NCBI GenBank assembly: GCA_031259205.1
Contig: JAIRLS010000262.1
Location: 1-10,218 of the forward strand
Direction: 5' to 3'
DNA from: Bacteroidales bacterium
Lineage (GTDB): Bacteria > Bacteroidota > Bacteroidia > Bacteroidales > UBA4181
Length of the DNA: 10,218 nt
Below the pieces are notes generated by a model that was given only the letters and a program-made list of their open reading frames with translations, was not told the origin of the DNA and did not search any database. The position numbers and the translations under genes are program-made. Positions 1 through 7,777 of this stretch are shown piece by piece (the first letter of the stretch is position 1; every line of letters begins with the position of its first letter).

Positions 1-96
1 TAAAATTTCCCGTTTGCTACCGCGTAGCAAATAAGAAATAGTTCTATCGGGAATTGTGTGGGAAAGGGGTATGAGTGATGAGGTATATAGATACAA
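1..96. other. Gene-free left edge
   Basis: No convincing coding sequence was found on either strand here. The only structure seen is a short perfect hairpin at 13-31, listed separately. The stretch is A/T-rich and ends where the IS-like inverted end of the neighbouring small element begins. It may be the 3' flank of a gene outside the window, but nothing in the sequence shows that. Confidence 0.5.
13..31. repeat. Short perfect hairpin (8-bp stem, 3-nt loop)
   Basis: TTTGCTAC pairs perfectly with GTAGCAAA around a CGC loop. Neither strand has a proper T-run immediately after the stem, so it is a weak intrinsic terminator candidate. It could equally be a small palindromic intergenic repeat. 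Function is unknown. Confidence 0.45.
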
Positions 97-259
97 GGGG
101 CTGTCTCAAAAGGGTATTAGCACGCAGATAACGCAGGGTTAATAGAGGAACGCAGATTTTTATATTATGGATAATCAACTTCTTTCGTTTTGTACGCCTC
201 GTTTTTATCTGTGCAAATCCACATCATCTGCGTCATCTGCGTGCTTTTGAGACGCCTCC
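97..259. mobile_element. Small non-autonomous element with IS-like inverted ends (MITE-like), left copy
   Basis: The left end reads GGGGCTGTCTCAAAAG (97-112) and the right end, read on the minus strand, GGAGGCGTCTCAAAAG (244-259). These are imperfect inverted ends of the kind seen on insertion sequences. Just inside both ends lies ACGCAG-type sequence in inverted orientation (122-137 and 226-243), so the 163-bp element could fold back on itself. It has no open reading frame of useful length, so any mobility would depend on a transposase elsewhere. No target-site duplication was seen at the flanks. The part from 165 to the right end recurs at 10123-10217. Calling it a MITE is inference from structure and repetition; the parent IS family is not identified. 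Confidence 0.5.
206..241 (-). repeat. Degenerate 9-bp-period repeat (CGCAGATGA-like units), left copy
   Basis: Read on the minus strand, four consecutive 9-base units occur: CGCAGATGA, CGCAGATGA, TGTGGATTT, GCACAGATA. The first two are identical and the others keep a GAT/CAGAT core. A further, more decayed run of similar units reads on the plus strand at 123-158 (CGCAGATAA, CGCAGGGTT and so on). Function is unknown; the units lie inside the small mobile-like element. Confidence 0.6.
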
Positions 260-270
260 TTATGAAAATC

Positions 271-287
271 AAGTCCCGCAGGGACTT
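271..287 (-). terminator. Perfect 7-bp hairpin downstream of the operon; possible weak terminator
   Basis: AAGTCCC and GGGACTT pair around a 3-nt loop, about 87 bp after the PAP2 stop codon. On the minus strand (operon direction) the stem is followed by GATTTTC, on the plus strand by TTTTAA, so either direction has only a poor U-tract. The same position in the right repeat copy (10095-10111) has different sequence but also forms seven pairs. A terminator or RNA-end-protecting role is inference. Confidence 0.4.
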
Positions 288-373
288 TTAAGAGAGATGG
301 GAAGAAAGCGGGAAACAAAACACGGATGGAACAGTCCACTGACCCATAGCGCCTCAAAAAAGAATGAACCAAC

Positions 374-937
374 TCACGTTCTTTTGGAAAGCCTCCGCAT
401 GATGGCGATGCGTCCCCCGTAACACGCAACGCCGGTTAAAACGCCCAAAAGAGCGCCGCAAATAACGTCCAGAGGATAGTGCACGCCGAGATAGATTCTG
501 CTGTAACCGACCAGCGCTGCCCAGCAGAGCATGAGCCACGGGAATATCCCGATATGCCGGTACGAAAGCGCGAAGAGGGTTGCCAAAGAAAATACGTTGG
601 CGGCATGTGACGACACAAACCCGTATTGACCGCCGCATCCGTGGAGCGTTCGCACCCCTTCGAGCGCATGGCAGGGGCGCAGGCGGCAAACGACGTCCTT
701 GAAACACATCACCGAGATACGGTCGGCGAGGAGGAACGACAGGCCTATACACAACAGCATCACCCACCACATTTTCGGCTCCCTGCGCAAGGCGACCGCA
801 ACAAACACCAGCGTTACTACCGCCGCTATGTTCCAGTGCCGGCTCAATATCCCGAAAGCAACGTCAAAAACCGGATGATAATGTCCGTTGATGAAGTAAA
901 ACAAATGGGTATCCCAATCGGTTAGAAATGTTATCAT
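374..937 (-). CDS. PAP2-family membrane phosphatase (undecaprenyl/lipid phosphate phosphatase-like)
   Basis: This 187-residue, strongly hydrophobic protein has the three phosphatase motifs of the type 2 phosphatidic acid phosphatase family. K80 and R87-P88 form KxxxxxxRP; S109-S110-H111 stand where PSGH is usual; S146-R147 with H153 and D157 form SRxxxxxHxxxD. H111 and H153 would be the catalytic histidines. Several membrane segments are visible (roughly 35-50, 57-75, 113-127, 131-149, 155-173). Family members remove phosphate from lipid phosphates such as undecaprenyl pyrophosphate or phosphatidic acid derivatives on the outer side of the inner membrane; the substrate here cannot be told from sequence. 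It starts with ATG 11 bp after the Obg stop codon, has no Shine-Dalgarno motif, and is the last gene of the operon. Its stop codon nearly touches the left repeat arm. Confidence 0.92.
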   Translation of the reverse strand: MITFLTDWDTHLFYFINGHYHPVFDVAFGILSRHWNIAAVVTLVFVAVALRREPKMWWVMLLCIGLSFLLADRISVMCFKDVVCRLRPCHALEGVRTLHGCGGQYGFVSSHAANVFSLATLFALSYRHIGIFPWLMLCWAALVGYSRIYLGVHYPLDVICGALLGVLTGVACYGGRIAIMRRLSKRT

Positions 938-948
938 GACAGTTTATT

Positions 949-1938
949 TTAAGTGATTAACAGTTGCCATATCCGGTCTTTCAGCGGTACAAGGCCTTCG
1001 CCTGAAACAGCGCTGATGAAGGAAGGCGAGAGGTCTTCCAGCGAAGTTTTCATTTCGGCAAGAAGTTCATCGTCGAGCAGATCGCACTTTGTCACGACGA
1101 TCAGGCGTTTTTTGTCCAACAGTTCCGGATTGTACCGGGCCAACTCGTTCAGCAGAATGTGGTATTCTTTCCGGACGTCCTTGCTGTCTGCCGGAATCAG
1201 GAAAAGCAGTATCGAATTGCGTTCGATGTGTCGAAGGAAACGGACGCCAAGCCCTTTTCCGAGATGGGCGTCCTCGATGATGCCGGGAATGTCGGCAAGC
1301 ACGAACGAATGGTTGTCACGGCAGGCGACGATGCCGAGGTTGGGCGTCAAAGTGGTGAACGGATAATCGGCTATTTCCGGTTTGGCTGCCGAAATGACCG
1401 ACAGCAGGGTAGATTTTCCCGCATTGGGAAAACCGACCAATCCTGCATCCGCCAGAATTTTCAGTTCCAGCGTTTTCCATCCTTCCTCGCCCGTTTCTCC
1501 CGGCTGGGCATAGTGAGGGGCTTGACGGACAGCAGACTTGAAATGGTCGTTGCCCAAGCCTCCGCGTCCTCCTCTGGCCAGTATCTGCGTTTCGCCGTGC
1601 CGGATGATTTCGAAAAGAATTTTTCCGCTTTCGGCGTCGCGCACCACTGTTCCCAATGGGACTTCGATGATTTTGTCCTTCCCGTCGGCGCCTGTTTTTA
1701 GGGCGTTTCCCCCGTTTTCGCCGTTACCGGCAAAGACATGCCGTTGATATTTCAGGTGAATCAGCGTCCACAACTGGCTGTTGCCGCGCAGGATGACATG
1801 CCCGCCGCGTCCGCCGTCGCCACCGTCGGGGCCGCCTCTTGGAGTGAACCGGTCGCGGTGAAAATGTGCAGACCCTGCGCCACCGTTGCCCGAACGACAA
1901 AATATCTTCACATAATCAACAAAATTGGTCTCTGCCAT
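949..1938 (-). CDS. obg: Obg family GTPase (ribosome assembly)
   Basis: This is a 329-residue Obg protein. The glycine-rich Obg fold spans about 1-158, with the characteristic GGPDGGDGGRGG stretch near 35-46. The G domain follows: G1 GFPNAGKST at 169-177, the switch region with FTTL at 194-197, G3 DIPG at 216-219, G4 TKCD at 283-286 and G5 SAVSG at 309-313. It ends just after the G domain and lacks the C-terminal OCT domain seen in some relatives. Obg proteins bind GTP slowly, act in late assembly of the 50S subunit and respond to (p)ppGpp. ATG at 1938 gives the canonical N-terminus (FVDYVKI). It sits 28 bp after the YgiQ-like gene and 11 bp before PAP2. The common Bacteroidota neighbour adk is not present. 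Confidence 0.97.
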   Translation of the reverse strand: MAETNFVDYVKIFCRSGNGGAGSAHFHRDRFTPRGGPDGGDGGRGGHVILRGNSQLWTLIHLKYQRHVFAGNGENGGNALKTGADGKDKIIEVPLGTVVRDAESGKILFEIIRHGETQILARGGRGGLGNDHFKSAVRQAPHYAQPGETGEEGWKTLELKILADAGLVGFPNAGKSTLLSVISAAKPEIADYPFTTLTPNLGIVACRDNHSFVLADIPGIIEDAHLGKGLGVRFLRHIERNSILLFLIPADSKDVRKEYHILLNELARYNPELLDKKRLIVVTKCDLLDDELLAEMKTSLEDLSPSFISAVSGEGLVPLKDRIWQLLIT

Positions 1939-1966
1939 AGATGAATTCGTTTTAACTGTTAATTAT

Positions 1967-3694
1967 TTAAATAAAGTACGCTTTTTGTTTGCATTTGTTT
2001 TTCTTTTGCTGTTCCACGTAGATTTTTTTACCGCTATAAGGGTCGAAACCGCAGTAATACATCACGGAGGACAGCGTCATGGGCGTGGGGGTGAAATCCT
2101 GTACCTGTTCGGGGCGGTTCATGCGCATGTGCCGGAGAATGGAGGCGAGTTGCCGCATGTCGGTCTGTTCGCAGGCGGGGTGGCTCGACATGAAATAGGG
2201 AACCAGTTGCTGTTGCAGACCCTCGGTACGGTTGATGTCGTCGAAAGCGGATTTCAGCCGGACAAACAGTTCAAACGGCGGTTTGCGCATCATTTCCAGC
2301 ACTCTTTCGGAGCTGTGTTCAGGCGCTACTTTCAGGCGGCCGGAGACATGGTGCAGCAGCAATTCCCTGAAATATTCCGCGTGGGACGCGCTGTAAAAGC
2401 CATTGCCGTTCATCAGCAGATCATAGCGGACGCCGCTGCCGATACAGACTTTTTTGACGCCTTTCATGCTTCTGACGGCATGGTAGAGCGCCCGCAGCGG
2501 TTCGTGGCTGGTGTCGAGGTTCCGGCAAAGGCGGGGATAAAGACATGAAAAACGTTTGCATTTGTCGCAGGAGGCCTGATCTTTGCCTTTCATGCCGTAC
2601 ATGTTGGCCGAGGGGCCGCCCAGATCGGACAAATATCCTTTGAATCCGGGCATCCGGATAACCCGTTCCGCTTCCCTGACAACGGAGGCCGGAGAACGGC
2701 TGGCGACAAACTTGCCCTGATGGGCTGAAATAGTGCAGAAACTGCATCCTCCGAAACATCCCCTGTGGATGTTGATTGAATACTTGATCATCTCGAAAGC
2801 GGCAATGTGTTTGTCCCCGTAGCGGGGATGCGGAAGGCGCGTATACGGAAGCTCGAAGGGCATGTCGGCATTTGCTTCGCCGGTCAAATATTCGGGAGGA
2901 TGAACGATTAGATATTTTCCGGCAACGGGTTCAATGAAACCGGAGGCTTTTCGTCTGTTGGATTCGGTTTCGATGTGCCGGAAATTTTCGGCAAATTTTC
3001 GTTTGTCTTGCAGGCATGATTCGTAGCTGTGCAGCCGGATGTAACTTTCGCACGTTTTGGGGAGGCTCTCCGACAGGAAAGCGGTTTGCGGGACGTCGTC
3101 CAGTCCGGCGATGGATTCGCCATTCTGCATACGACGGGCGATTTTGCGGATGATGTGTTCGCCCATGCCGTACACCAGCAAGTCGGCTTTGCTTTCTACC
3201 AAAACGGACGGCAACAGTTTGTCCTGCCAGTAATCGTAATGCGTCAGTCGTCGCAGGGAGGCTTCTATTCCTCCGATGACTAACGGTACGTCCGGATAGA
3301 GGCGTTTTAGAATTTGCGAATACACCGATACCGCATAATCCGGTCGAAATCCGGCCGTATTGCCTGCCGTGTAAGCGTCGTCGCTACGAAGCCGTTTATT
3401 GGCGGTGTAATGGTTTACCATGCTGTCCATGCTGCCGCCGGAGATGGCGAAAAAAAGTCTGGGGACGCCCAATTTCCTGAAATCGCGCAAGTCGTCGCGC
3501 CAATTGGGTTGCGGAACAACGGCTACGCGAAGACCGTCGGCTTCGAGCACCCGCCCGATAACGGCAGCGCCAAAAGACGGATGATCCACATAGGCGTCGC
3601 CGGAAAAAAGAATGACGTCCAGTTCCTTCCAACCTCTTGCGTCCGTTTCCTTCCGGGAAGTCGGCAACCAATCGTTTATCTTTCCAGCAGTCAA
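1967..3694 (-). CDS. YgiQ family (UPF0313) radical SAM protein
   Basis: At 575 residues it shows the N-terminal UPF0313 region with SGDAYVDHPSFG (31-42), then a radical SAM core whose 4Fe-4S cysteines are C313, C317 and C320 (CxxxCxxC). A second cysteine group, C376/C379/C384/C390, lies in the SCDKCKRFSCLYPRLC stretch typical of this family. The biochemical reaction of YgiQ proteins is not established as far as I know. No ATG yields the family N-terminus: the frame opens at a stop at 3707-3709, and TTG at 3694 gives a start shortly before INDWLPTSRKE, which aligns with the start of relatives. A start at nearby ATT codons cannot be excluded. The C-terminus stops soon after the region DPYSGKKIYV, and relatives that I recall run about 30 or more residues further. 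It lies 19 bp after hisS. Confidence 0.9.
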   Translation of the reverse strand: MTAGKINDWLPTSRKETDARGWKELDVILFSGDAYVDHPSFGAAVIGRVLEADGLRVAVVPQPNWRDDLRDFRKLGVPRLFFAISGGSMDSMVNHYTANKRLRSDDAYTAGNTAGFRPDYAVSVYSQILKRLYPDVPLVIGGIEASLRRLTHYDYWQDKLLPSVLVESKADLLVYGMGEHIIRKIARRMQNGESIAGLDDVPQTAFLSESLPKTCESYIRLHSYESCLQDKRKFAENFRHIETESNRRKASGFIEPVAGKYLIVHPPEYLTGEANADMPFELPYTRLPHPRYGDKHIAAFEMIKYSINIHRGCFGGCSFCTISAHQGKFVASRSPASVVREAERVIRMPGFKGYLSDLGGPSANMYGMKGKDQASCDKCKRFSCLYPRLCRNLDTSHEPLRALYHAVRSMKGVKKVCIGSGVRYDLLMNGNGFYSASHAEYFRELLLHHVSGRLKVAPEHSSERVLEMMRKPPFELFVRLKSAFDDINRTEGLQQQLVPYFMSSHPACEQTDMRQLASILRHMRMNRPEQVQDFTPTPMTLSSVMYYCGFDPYSGKKIYVEQQKKNKCKQKAYFI

Positions 3695-3713
3695 AATGCC
3701 AATCGCTTATTTT

Positions 3714-5075
3714 TCATTCCTTCACTTTCCCCGGCAGTTCTTCCGGCGCTACATTTTGTTGCTCTCCGGTCAGCATATTTTTCAGGCTCACGTAATTGCC
3801 GGCTATCTCTTTTTCGCCGGTCATGGCAACAAAGGGTATGGCCTTGCCGTTTGCATAAGCCATCTGTTTTTTTATTTTAGCTGCTTCCGGATATATTTCC
3901 GCATTGATTCCCTGTGCACGAAGCGTTTTTAACATTCGAAGCGCATGCAACTCCTCTGTTTTACCGAAATTAACGAACATCAGCCGTGTGGTCTGTCCCG
4001 AATCGGCCGGAAAGAGGTTGAGTTGGGTCATCACGTCGCAGATGCGGTCGGCGCCGAAGGAAATGCCTACCCCTGATATGCCGGGCAAGCCGAAAATACC
4101 GGTGAGGTTGTCGTAGCGTCCTCCTCCGCAGATGCTTCCCATTTCCGCGTTTTTTGCCTTTACTTCCAGAATGGCGCCGGTGTAGTAATGCAATCCGCGG
4201 GCAAGCGTCAAATCGAGTTCAATGTCCGCCGGAACATGTAATGATTCCGCCATATTCAATATGGTTCGCAGTTCGTCGATTCCTTTCAAGCCTGTTTCGC
4301 TTCCGGCAAGCAGTCCTTCCAGTTGAGCCAGTTTCTCGAAATTATTCCCTGCCAGCCGGAGAACGGGCTGTAAGGCATGCACCGCTTCGGGCGGCAACCC
4401 TTTTCCGGTCAGTTCTTCGTTGACTTTTTCCTCGCCTATCTTGTCCAACTTGTCGATGGCCACAGTGATGTCGGTGATTTTGTCTTCCTGTCCTATCCGT
4501 TCCGCGATGCCGAAAAGGATTTTACGGTTGTTGATTTTTACCGTTATCTCTATCTTCAATGCGTTGAATACCTCTGCGATGATTTGCAGCAGTTCCACCT
4601 CGTTGAGCAGGGAATCACTGCCCACCACATCGGCGTCGCACTGGTAAAATTCGCGGTAACGTCCTTTCTGCGGTCGATCCGCACGCCACACAGGTTGAAT
4701 CTGATAGCGCCTGAAAGGAAATACGATCTCGTTTTGATGCTGTACGACAAAGCGTGCGAAAGGCACCGTCAAGTCGTAACGCAACCCTTTTTCGCATATC
4801 TGCGCCGATAATTTACCCGGGTTTTTGGAAAGCCAGTCGTCTTCGCCGACCGCCGAAAGAAAATCGCCCGAATTGAGAATACGGAACAGGAGCTTGTCGC
4901 CTTCTTCGCCATACTTGCCGAGCAGAGCAGACAAGTTTTCCATGGCAGGGGTTTCGATGGGCTGGAACCCGAAACGCCGAAAGACCTTTTGAATGATATC
5001 GAAAAGATAATTCCGCCGTACCATTTCGGAAGGGATAAAATCCCGTGTCCCTTTGGGGATGGATGGTTTTTGCAT
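3714..5075 (-). CDS. hisS: Histidyl-tRNA synthetase
   Basis: This class II aminoacyl-tRNA synthetase charges tRNA-His with histidine. At 453 residues it is full length for the family. Visible landmarks: KGTRDF at 8-13, motif 2 around FRRYQIQPVWRADRP (121-135) and REFYQCDADVVG (141-152), the histidine-specific LARGLHYYTGA (291-301), and motif 3 with GGGRYDNL (317-324) and GISFGADR (337-344). The anticodon-binding domain covers about 363-445. In the histidine signature, His296 stands where many bacterial enzymes have Asp; I recall Asn in Bacteroides, so this position is variable in the group. ATG at 5075 is chosen over an upstream GTG (5102) because the latter lies inside the end of the NfeD gene and adds nine residues that do not belong to the family. 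The gap to NfeD is 13 bp. Confidence 0.97.
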   Translation of the reverse strand: MQKPSIPKGTRDFIPSEMVRRNYLFDIIQKVFRRFGFQPIETPAMENLSALLGKYGEEGDKLLFRILNSGDFLSAVGEDDWLSKNPGKLSAQICEKGLRYDLTVPFARFVVQHQNEIVFPFRRYQIQPVWRADRPQKGRYREFYQCDADVVGSDSLLNEVELLQIIAEVFNALKIEITVKINNRKILFGIAERIGQEDKITDITVAIDKLDKIGEEKVNEELTGKGLPPEAVHALQPVLRLAGNNFEKLAQLEGLLAGSETGLKGIDELRTILNMAESLHVPADIELDLTLARGLHYYTGAILEVKAKNAEMGSICGGGRYDNLTGIFGLPGISGVGISFGADRICDVMTQLNLFPADSGQTTRLMFVNFGKTEELHALRMLKTLRAQGINAEIYPEAAKIKKQMAYANGKAIPFVAMTGEKEIAGNYVSLKNMLTGEQQNVAPEELPGKVKE

Positions 5076-5088
5076 TAGAGATGAGAGA

Positions 5089-6516
5089 TTACATGTTTTC
5101 ACTGTTCGCTGTTACGTACAGTTGTCCTGTTTCGAAGCGAATGATTTTTACTTGTTGTCCTGCGTTGATATAGCCTCTTTCGCTGATGGCGTCGTAGAGT
5201 TTGCCGTTGATTTCGATTTTCCCGGCGGGATGCAATATCGAGCGGGCAATACCGACGCTGCCGGTCAGCGACGACCAGTCGTCGAAACTGACGTATCCTT
5301 CGGAACTTTTCTGTTCGGCTTGCAGCATAAACCGGCTTAGCGTCCTGCTTTTGAAGAAATAGCGTCCCGCCCATATCGACAGCGCCAAGGCGCCAACCGA
5401 CGAGAGGAGCACGATACAGACGGATTTGAATATCGACAGCAGACCGTACGTCCAGTCCCATTTAAACACGATATTGTCTACCATTGCCAGACTGATGCCG
5501 AAAAGCATCAGGATAATGCCCGAAATGCCGGCTACGCCGAATCCCGGCAAGGCGAATATCTCTATGCCTATCAGTAGCAGTCCGACGAGAAACAGCGCCA
5601 ATTCCCAGTGGTTGGCAATGCCTTCGATAAAAAGCGGCGCGAAATAGAGCAATGCCGCCAGTACCGACACGCCCAGGGCGAAACCGATACCGGGCGTTTG
5701 CAATTCAAAGTAAATGCCGCCGATGATCAGCATGATCAGGATGCTTTGCAGGATGGGATTGATGAGGAAATGGATGATTTTCTCTGTCGGGCTGAGGACG
5801 TAGCGGGTCACTTGGCGATCGCTCATGCCGTTGACTGCGAGGATATCCTCAATGTCGGCGACCTTTCCTTCGCAGTATCCGTGCCGGATGGCTTCATCCA
5901 CCGTCATGGTGAGCACCTTGGTGGAGTCGATAAGTCCTTTTACGCTTACGCTGGGATCTACCATCGCTTCGGCAATTTGCGGATCGCGCCGCCAGCGGTA
6001 GGTAGTGTCTTTCCCGTATACGATGGTGTCTTTCCCGTGGCTTTCGGCGGTAGCTCGCATCATCGACCGCATGAACGACTGGTATTTGTCGGGAACGGCC
6101 TCTCCCGTCTGGTTCACTACGGTAGCCGCGCCGATGCTGGCTCCCTCGCGCATGTATATCTTGTCGGCAGAAATGGCAATCAATGCGCCTGCCGAAATAG
6201 CGTTGTTATCAACAAAGACATAAACCGGAATGGGACAAGTCAGAATTTTGGTACGAATGGAATCCGCCGCATCTAATAATCCTCCATAAGTATTCATGTG
6301 GATGAGGATGAGTTCGGCTTTCATCTCCATTGCCTTCCGGAGGCTTTGCATGGTAGTGCGCCACATGGCAGGGCCTATTTCGTCCATCATGTCGAAAACG
6401 TACACGCCGCCCCGCTGCTCCGTTTCAACGGCGTGATGCCTGTTCAACCCGAATACGTTCAGAGAGACGAACAGCAATACGGCGGCCAATTTGCTGAATG
6501 AGAATTTACAAGTCAT
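5089..6516 (-). CDS. NfeD-like membrane-bound ClpP-class serine protease
   Basis: This 475-residue protein begins with a hydrophobic signal/anchor (about 5-23). A ClpP-class protease domain follows (about 36-225), with candidate nucleophile S108 in NNAISAGAL and candidate catalytic lysine K144, giving the Ser-Lys dyad of long NfeD proteins. Five membrane segments lie at about 248-270, 277-297, 304-324, 326-345 and 357-382. A C-terminal OB-fold (about 415-470) carries the GKI.INGKLYDA.SERGYI.AG pattern. Long NfeD proteins are thought to cleave membrane-associated proteins such as stomatin/flotillin-type partners, usually encoded next door; no such partner is in this window. The start is ATG at 6516; a TTG one codon upstream is less likely. 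It is 24 bp after the PHP gene. Confidence 0.93.
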   Translation of the reverse strand: MTCKFSFSKLAAVLLFVSLNVFGLNRHHAVETEQRGGVYVFDMMDEIGPAMWRTTMQSLRKAMEMKAELILIHMNTYGGLLDAADSIRTKILTCPIPVYVFVDNNAISAGALIAISADKIYMREGASIGAATVVNQTGEAVPDKYQSFMRSMMRATAESHGKDTIVYGKDTTYRWRRDPQIAEAMVDPSVSVKGLIDSTKVLTMTVDEAIRHGYCEGKVADIEDILAVNGMSDRQVTRYVLSPTEKIIHFLINPILQSILIMLIIGGIYFELQTPGIGFALGVSVLAALLYFAPLFIEGIANHWELALFLVGLLLIGIEIFALPGFGVAGISGIILMLFGISLAMVDNIVFKWDWTYGLLSIFKSVCIVLLSSVGALALSIWAGRYFFKSRTLSRFMLQAEQKSSEGYVSFDDWSSLTGSVGIARSILHPAGKIEINGKLYDAISERGYINAGQQVKIIRFETGQLYVTANSENM

Positions 6517-6540
6517 CAATTATCAATTTGAAAAAAGTTT

Positions 6541-7767
6541 CTATTCTATCCATTTCCGAATCACCGCGTTGCCGAGGGATATCGCTTTTTGCCTGTCGGA
6601 ATATCGTACTTCTCCGGTTTTTCCGCAGACGTAGCCCTGTTCGCCTTTACTCCGGAGGTACTGGTGTGCGGCAATAATACACGCTCCCTCGTAGTTTACC
6701 TGTTGCAGATAACCGGTAAGCGGAACGCCGCCCTTACAGGCGACAGTCAAGGGGATCAATCCGGGCGCATTGTGTTCCGTGCCGAAAGTGATCACAAAGC
6801 CTTGCCGGTCGAAAAACCGTACAAACGGTTCCAGTACTTCCAGCCGGTTGCGTCCCGGAATCAGTTCAAGGCAAAAGATGCGTTGTTCCTGCAAATAACG
6901 GCACATCTCCTCTTGATTCTCTTCAAATTCGGTAAAGTTCCCTTTTGCATCGTCTAAAAGTACCGGATAACAGGGGATACCCCCGCCGTTCAGGTATATT
7001 TCGCGCACTTCCTCTACGGAAAGGAAGGCTTGTTCGTCTTCTTCCACAAAGGCTTTGCCTCCGGCTTTCAGCAGATGGTTGCGCAGTTCGTTTTCCAGTG
7101 CGGCGTCGTTGGTTGTGTCCACGCCCGTATCCTTTCCGCCGTAGAGTTTTTTTAGCAAGTCCCTGCGTTCGGCGTCGTTCGGCGCCGTTTCAAATATGGC
7201 GATGCGCAATGCCTGCGCTATATGCCGTTCGCGCACCAGTTGGCGTGCATATTTGCGTTTTATTTCTTCGTATGTAAAAGACAGGGCGACGCCGGCTGTT
7301 TTCAACCAGTCGTTCAGCAGGGCGATCATCTCTGCTACCTGCCGCTGGCTTTCTTTTTTCACCTGTTCCAGCAGCAGGCGGTATTTTTCCGTGAACGATA
7401 CCGGATAATCCAACCCTTTTCCGCTGAAGTAGGTGCGTCCGGGATTGTTCGGATCGTTTACGCGAATCCCTTTGGCTTGCAGGTCTTTCGACAATGCGAT
7501 GGCCTCAATGTTGAAGAGCGGAAAAAGATGATGCTTGAGCGTGGTTTCGTAAAATTCGTCATAGCCGTCGGTGACATAAAAATCGTTAATACCGAGTATC
7601 TTGACGTCTTCCCGGACGGCTGTTTCGGCGATCTGCCGCATATCGGTAAATGCGCTGAACGAATAGGGCGTGTGAAAATGTCCGTTTACTTTCAACGTTT
7701 CAAAGGGGATGGTTTGCGAGAGTTGCGCCATCTCTTCCGGAGACGGCATGTTTTTCGGGTATTTCAT
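6541..7767 (-). CDS. PHP-domain protein with altered metal-site motifs
   Basis: The 408-residue protein opens with a PHP motif, H30 and H32 in HFHTPYSFSAF. A RERHIAQAL segment (179-187) resembles the RPHIAxAL pattern of TrpH/YciV-like PHP phosphoesterases, and a GTEHN segment (329-333) stands where GSDxH is usual. PHP enzymes use a cluster of His/Asp/Glu residues to bind two or three metals and hydrolyse phosphoesters. Two usual ligands appear replaced: the DHD motif region reads GINDFYV (59-65), and the AHP motif region reads GGIPCYP (262-268), with Tyr in place of His. The middle region (about 95-255) is charged and helical and I do not recognise it. The enzyme may therefore have altered activity or none. 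ATG at 7767 is preferred, 10 bp after the HD gene's stop; a longer start at 7824 would overlap that gene. Confidence 0.82.
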   Translation of the reverse strand: MKYPKNMPSPEEMAQLSQTIPFETLKVNGHFHTPYSFSAFTDMRQIAETAVREDVKILGINDFYVTDGYDEFYETTLKHHLFPLFNIEAIALSKDLQAKGIRVNDPNNPGRTYFSGKGLDYPVSFTEKYRLLLEQVKKESQRQVAEMIALLNDWLKTAGVALSFTYEEIKRKYARQLVRERHIAQALRIAIFETAPNDAERRDLLKKLYGGKDTGVDTTNDAALENELRNHLLKAGGKAFVEEDEQAFLSVEEVREIYLNGGGIPCYPVLLDDAKGNFTEFEENQEEMCRYLQEQRIFCLELIPGRNRLEVLEPFVRFFDRQGFVITFGTEHNAPGLIPLTVACKGGVPLTGYLQQVNYEGACIIAAHQYLRSKGEQGYVCGKTGEVRYSDRQKAISLGNAVIRKWIE

Positions 7768-7777
7768 TGAGTTGTTT

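Larger units (their letters stand above)
165..370 (+). repeat. Left arm of a ~206-bp inverted repeat bracketing the operon
   Basis: This segment matches the reverse complement of 10011-10217. By hand alignment the first 92 bp (165-256) are identical. The remaining ~115 bp carry 15 substitutions and a one-base difference in an A-run (six A here, seven on the right), about 92% identity overall. The arm stops four bases short of the PAP2 stop codon. The identical part coincides with the small mobile-like element; the diverged part starts exactly at that element's edge (257) and contains a conserved hairpin. In the stretch of 300-360 that could be read as a peptide, four differences between the copies all change the encoded residue, so coding use is unlikely. 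Confidence 0.9.

Noticed and set aside
206..241. CRISPR-like short repeats
   Set aside because: The 9-base units are contiguous with no spacers, and no cas genes are present.
205..429. 74-residue minus-strand frame over the PAP2 3' end and the left repeat
   Set aside because: It overlaps the well-supported PAP2 gene in another frame and translates repeat DNA; no family resemblance.
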